Shown here one piece after another: positions 59,205 through 64,000 of a stretch of 64,000 nucleotides of DNA (its first letter is position 1; the number at the start of each line of letters is the position of its first letter). The position numbers were made by a program, and so were the translations under genes. Source of the stretch: Megamerina dolium (lineage: Eukaryota; Arthropoda; Insecta; Diptera; Megamerinidae); NCBI GenBank assembly GCA_963854835.1, contig OY978528.1, positions 36,228,769-36,292,768 on the forward strand, written 5' to 3'. The notes under the pieces were generated by a model that saw only the letters and a list, made by a program, of their open reading frames with translations, was not told the origin of the DNA and did not search any database.

Positions 59205-59585
59205 TGTTGAAACAGTTTCCAACGAATTAAAACGTCCTGATCTTCTGAGGATTTTGAACATAAGAAACTACGCAGAATGTAAATTCAATCCTTTATTCTA
59301 ATAGTTTTGACACGTATAATTATGCGTATATGTATATGTTAAAATTCTTTAAGTTTTGAAGACTAGGACGTAGGACGATTTCCTCTTGACTTATCCTTTT
59401 GCACGTTCTTTAATGACACCGAGCTAACTCACGTATCTTTTGAAAGAAAAGCAATTTGGCGCCATTTTAGAAAATCGTCTTACGACCTATAACAGATGTC
59501 TTTTTATTTCATTTATCGATAATCAAATAATAGTAGTAGATTAATTAAAAACAAAAATATTTCATTTTAAGCAGTGGCGGTAACA
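59205..59585 (-). repeat. BEL/Pao 5' LTR
   Basis: Differs from the left LTR at about four of 381 positions (aattaaaacg/aattaaagcg, cttatcc/cttattc, aaaagcaat/aaaaggaat, and the terminal taaca/taaaa). On the minus strand it runs TGTTACC...CAACA, the normal TG...CA termini. Confidence 0.93.
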
Positions 59586-59605
59586 TATATATATATATAT
59601 ATATA

Positions 59606-61428
<1,823 letters not shown>

Positions 61429-61454
61429 TGGGTATAAATTGGCCGACTGTAAGG

Positions 61455-61764
61455 TCATTTTTTTAACTTCATAACGCCAAAGGATGTAAGGGTAATCCTT
61501 TGTAAAGAATGCTAACAAATGGGGCTCCAAAACCGAATTGAGACCACTGAGATCAATAGGAAAGAAGGTGGAATATAACTGCTGGATGTCGATCGTCATG
61601 GAGTTAACGTTACTCAAATACAGAGCAGAACTTCGAACTATTACAACACCAGAATGCTGACGGGTCACTGCATCATATGATAGATGGTCGCTAGTTACGA
61701 TGATCCCTAAAAGGAATTTTGCAAAAGTTGTGGAGATTAGAAAGTGCAGGCTGTGGGGAAACAC
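61455..61764 (-). other. unrecognised open stretch (about 100 codons, minus strand)
   Basis: From the ATG at 61,764 the minus strand reads [18 protein letters not shown], then [38 protein letters not shown] and [19 protein letters not shown] before entering the mini-me-like end. The composition is less AT-biased than its surroundings and looks protein-like, but I do not recognise a family. It may be a fragment of another mobile element or a host exon, or chance. Confidence 0.25.
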
Positions 61765-61856
61765 CTATTCGATGTTTCTTGTGTATAGCATATTGATTAG
61801 ATTTGTTAAAACTAAACTTAAAGTGATATTAATTGTATGTCGTACATGGTGGTATA

Positions 61857-62256
61857 TTAGGATGGCTTGAAAAAAACCATTTATTTTGAAGCATTGACAA
61901 TGGTTATTTACATTTTAGAAAGTAATGAAATCACATGGAAATGAAATAATTGGTTTAATATTAAAATAAATATGTTTAAGGATTTGCACTACAAAATTGA
62001 GATAGGGGATAGATGCATTTAAATGAGGTATTGGGGCAAAAGAATTAATGTGGATTCGACATACTTTTTCATGATTCTTTATCGATTTGCATGTGCATTT
62101 AGGCACGCTTCTCTACAGGGAATAAATAATTGTAGACAAAATATTGAGTGGTATAAATGATTGCGGATCGGTGATATATTTTACACCTCAAGGGGCGCAG
62201 TTGCGACCGATATTTATGAAAACATAAATAAAATTTTCTAAGGGAGTCACTCTAAG
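61857..62256. repeat. possible relative of the 22.8-kb MITE
   Basis: ttaggatggcttgaaaaaaa, then ccatttattttgaagc, resembles the left end at 22,781 (ttaggatggtgcggaaaa, then tttttatgaagcg). A weak inverted partner, gagtcactctaa, lies near 62,245-62,256. The boundaries are uncertain. Confidence 0.35.
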
Positions 62257-64000
62257 AAGCAACTTGAGATTAAGTATGTTCAAAGAAAATTATTGAAAAA
62301 ATTAACGACGACTCTGGGTATTTTAATGAAGAATGTTTTAACTTTCCATTTTTTGTGTAGGGATAAAATGCTTTCTGACCTAAAATACGTACAGAAATAT
62401 TCATCTCATTTGCTGGACAAGAACTTTTTCGTATGACTGTCTTTCATCTGCCTTGTTTTAATAATTTCGAACGGTAGACCACTTGTTTTTACGGAGGTCT
62501 TTTATTTAGTATTAGGATTAGTCATTATTTATGCCTTCATTTTTCAAATTACACATCATTCCTTTCACTTTTAGCTGTCCACAATTTCGTTAATTACGGC
62601 CAAATAGACCCCACATCCACCTGAAAATTCGAACCCTGTCAGACAGCGTCTTTGTTTTTTATGAATATTTTCTTGTCAGTTTTTATGTGATTTTTTTAAT
62701 CCAGTTATTGTAGTATGTTATTGAAGTTGTCACAAATTTGAAAAGTGTTAATACGCATTGATGGCTATACAATAGTTAGATACTCATAAAATTAAGTAAA
62801 TATAATTTTTTTCCATTTCTTGTTATTCAAATCTGTATGTACATAAATATAGCTTAAGGCTTATTGATCATTTATTAGTATGATTTTTATTATTATATTT
62901 AATTATTATTATTGTTATAGAGTATTCTTTTCGTTTCATTTTTCATACTATCGTATATCGTACATATTTAATTTCATTCAGTTGATTTTGGTCACTTCTG
63001 AGTGTGTTGTTGATATTGATTGATATGCAAAGCAGTAATAGCAGTTGTGTTTTTATTTAATGGTATGATATTTTTTGTAATATTGTTGTTGTTGGTAATT
63101 GTATGGGTATGTATTTCTTGTTGTTGTTAATTTTGTGTGTGTTTACACTGAAGGTTCTTGACCATTTGATGTACGTTCTTCTTTTTGTATGCCCATTTAA
63201 TAAATGAAATGTGCTTATAACTTCACCGGGAGAGCGTTGTTTCTGTTTTCTTTTCACTTACTCCCACCACCATTACCATAGCATATGTGTATATACATAC
63301 ATACACCTTTATCCAAATATTATTTTTAATTGCATCACGTTGTAATCATTAAATTTGGTATATATTTATGATCACTTTTGAGTATATATGTGCTGCATGT
63401 GCATATTCTTTCAGTTCAAATTTTTATTTTTGATGTTTCGCTTATTATAATGCATTTTAATTCAAAATCATAATAATCAATAAAAATTGATAATCATCGT
63501 CATCGTTATCGTCATCATTATCCTCATCGCACATTCACAGTGTATGAAATTACTCATCAAATGTAGACGAATCAATGAACCAACCAGCCAGTCTCAGCCC
63601 ATATTTACGGAATTTATTACTTGCACAAATATGGTGTTAATGATACCGTTTATGTGCACAATGTATTCCAAATTTTATACAATCATATTACCACAATACG
63701 AAATGTACACTGAACGAAATAGTTTAAATAGTTTAGACAAATTCAATTTGAGAAATAACAATAGTGAGAATCATATCTGTCATGTCTCCTTAAGGCATGA
63801 ACTCAATTTGACTTTAAATTTTTGAGTGTAAGGTATTGCTATGTTAAAGATGTCTAAATACTTAAGAGAAAGACCAATGAAAGAAAATTCTCTCTGTACT
63901 TATGCATACACATATGTATTTACCTATATTGTGAGATGTGTTCCATCTAAATAAATAAAATGCGTTTAGCAATCCTGTATGTCTGTAAACCGGTTGATTT
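62257..64000. other. no gene seen
   Basis: AT-rich to the end of the window. A 112-codon frame at 63,487-63,825 has no recognisable domain. Confidence 0.45.

Larger units (their letters stand above)
54561..59585 (-). mobile_element. BEL/Pao LTR retrotransposon, defective
   Basis: Two direct ~381-bp LTRs (54,561-54,941 and 59,205-59,585) flank a ~4.26-kb interior with minus-strand gag, protease, RT, integrase and C-terminal pieces in canonical BEL/Pao order. The flanking TATAT pentamers (54,556-54,560 and 59,586-59,590) fit a 5-bp target duplication but lie within (TA)n, so they are not independent evidence. The interior is shortened and multiply broken. No convincing tRNA primer-binding site follows the 5' LTR, and the gag ATG lies within ~20 bp of it. 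Confidence 0.93.

Overview
The window looks like intergenic or intronic DNA of a higher dipteran, most likely a tephritid-type fruit fly. It is AT-rich and full of dead transposable elements, and I recognise no host protein-coding gene, rRNA, functional tRNA or CRISPR. Three things point to Diptera. Several copies belong to a repeat family with the (TA)n and (GTCY)n blocks of dipteran mini-me-like elements. A DD41D element of the rosa type (known from Ceratitis) is present. The LINE, Tc1/mariner and BEL/Pao types are those common in flies. The species assignment is inference.

Layout. 1-1,015 is the 3' part of a mini-me-like element with 311-bp internal tandem repeats. 1,936-3,262 is an RTE-like LINE remnant, with a second scrap at 7,326-7,545. 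4,631-6,281 is a Tc1-type transposon with IR/DR ends. 6,402-7,216 is a 5'-truncated RNase H-bearing LINE with a 14-bp target duplication; a sister copy lies inverted at 19,703-20,482. 7,690-8,060 is a degenerate ~155-bp tandem array. 8,554-9,312 is an inverted mini-me-like copy, followed by a PIF/Harbinger derivative at 9,328-10,503. 14,545-15,158 is a hAT-like MITE. 15,524-16,995 is a jockey-type LINE flanked by a ~300-bp direct duplication. 22,779-23,599 is a TA-flanked MITE. 28,750-30,236 and 40,500-41,794 are mini-me-like copies. 33,206-34,227 (rosa-type DD41D) and 34,366-35,494 (mariner DD34D) sit side by side. 41,800-47,236 is an R4/Dong-like LINE split in its N-terminal coding region by a second LINE (45,142-46,940). 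49,466-50,281 is another internally deleted mariner.

The right end is a nest. A mini-me-like element (52,764-61,454) carries a ~530-bp Q/N-rich foreign insert. Its (TA)n tract has received a BEL/Pao LTR element (54,561-59,585) and a second copy of the Tc1 element (59,606-61,191). The BEL/Pao copy itself carries a 62-bp LINE-tail insertion. Nothing here forms an operon or pathway, and every recognisable transposase or reverse transcriptase carries visible lesions. The interest lies in insertion structure: target duplications, shared truncation points, higher-order repeats and evidence of mobilisation in trans.
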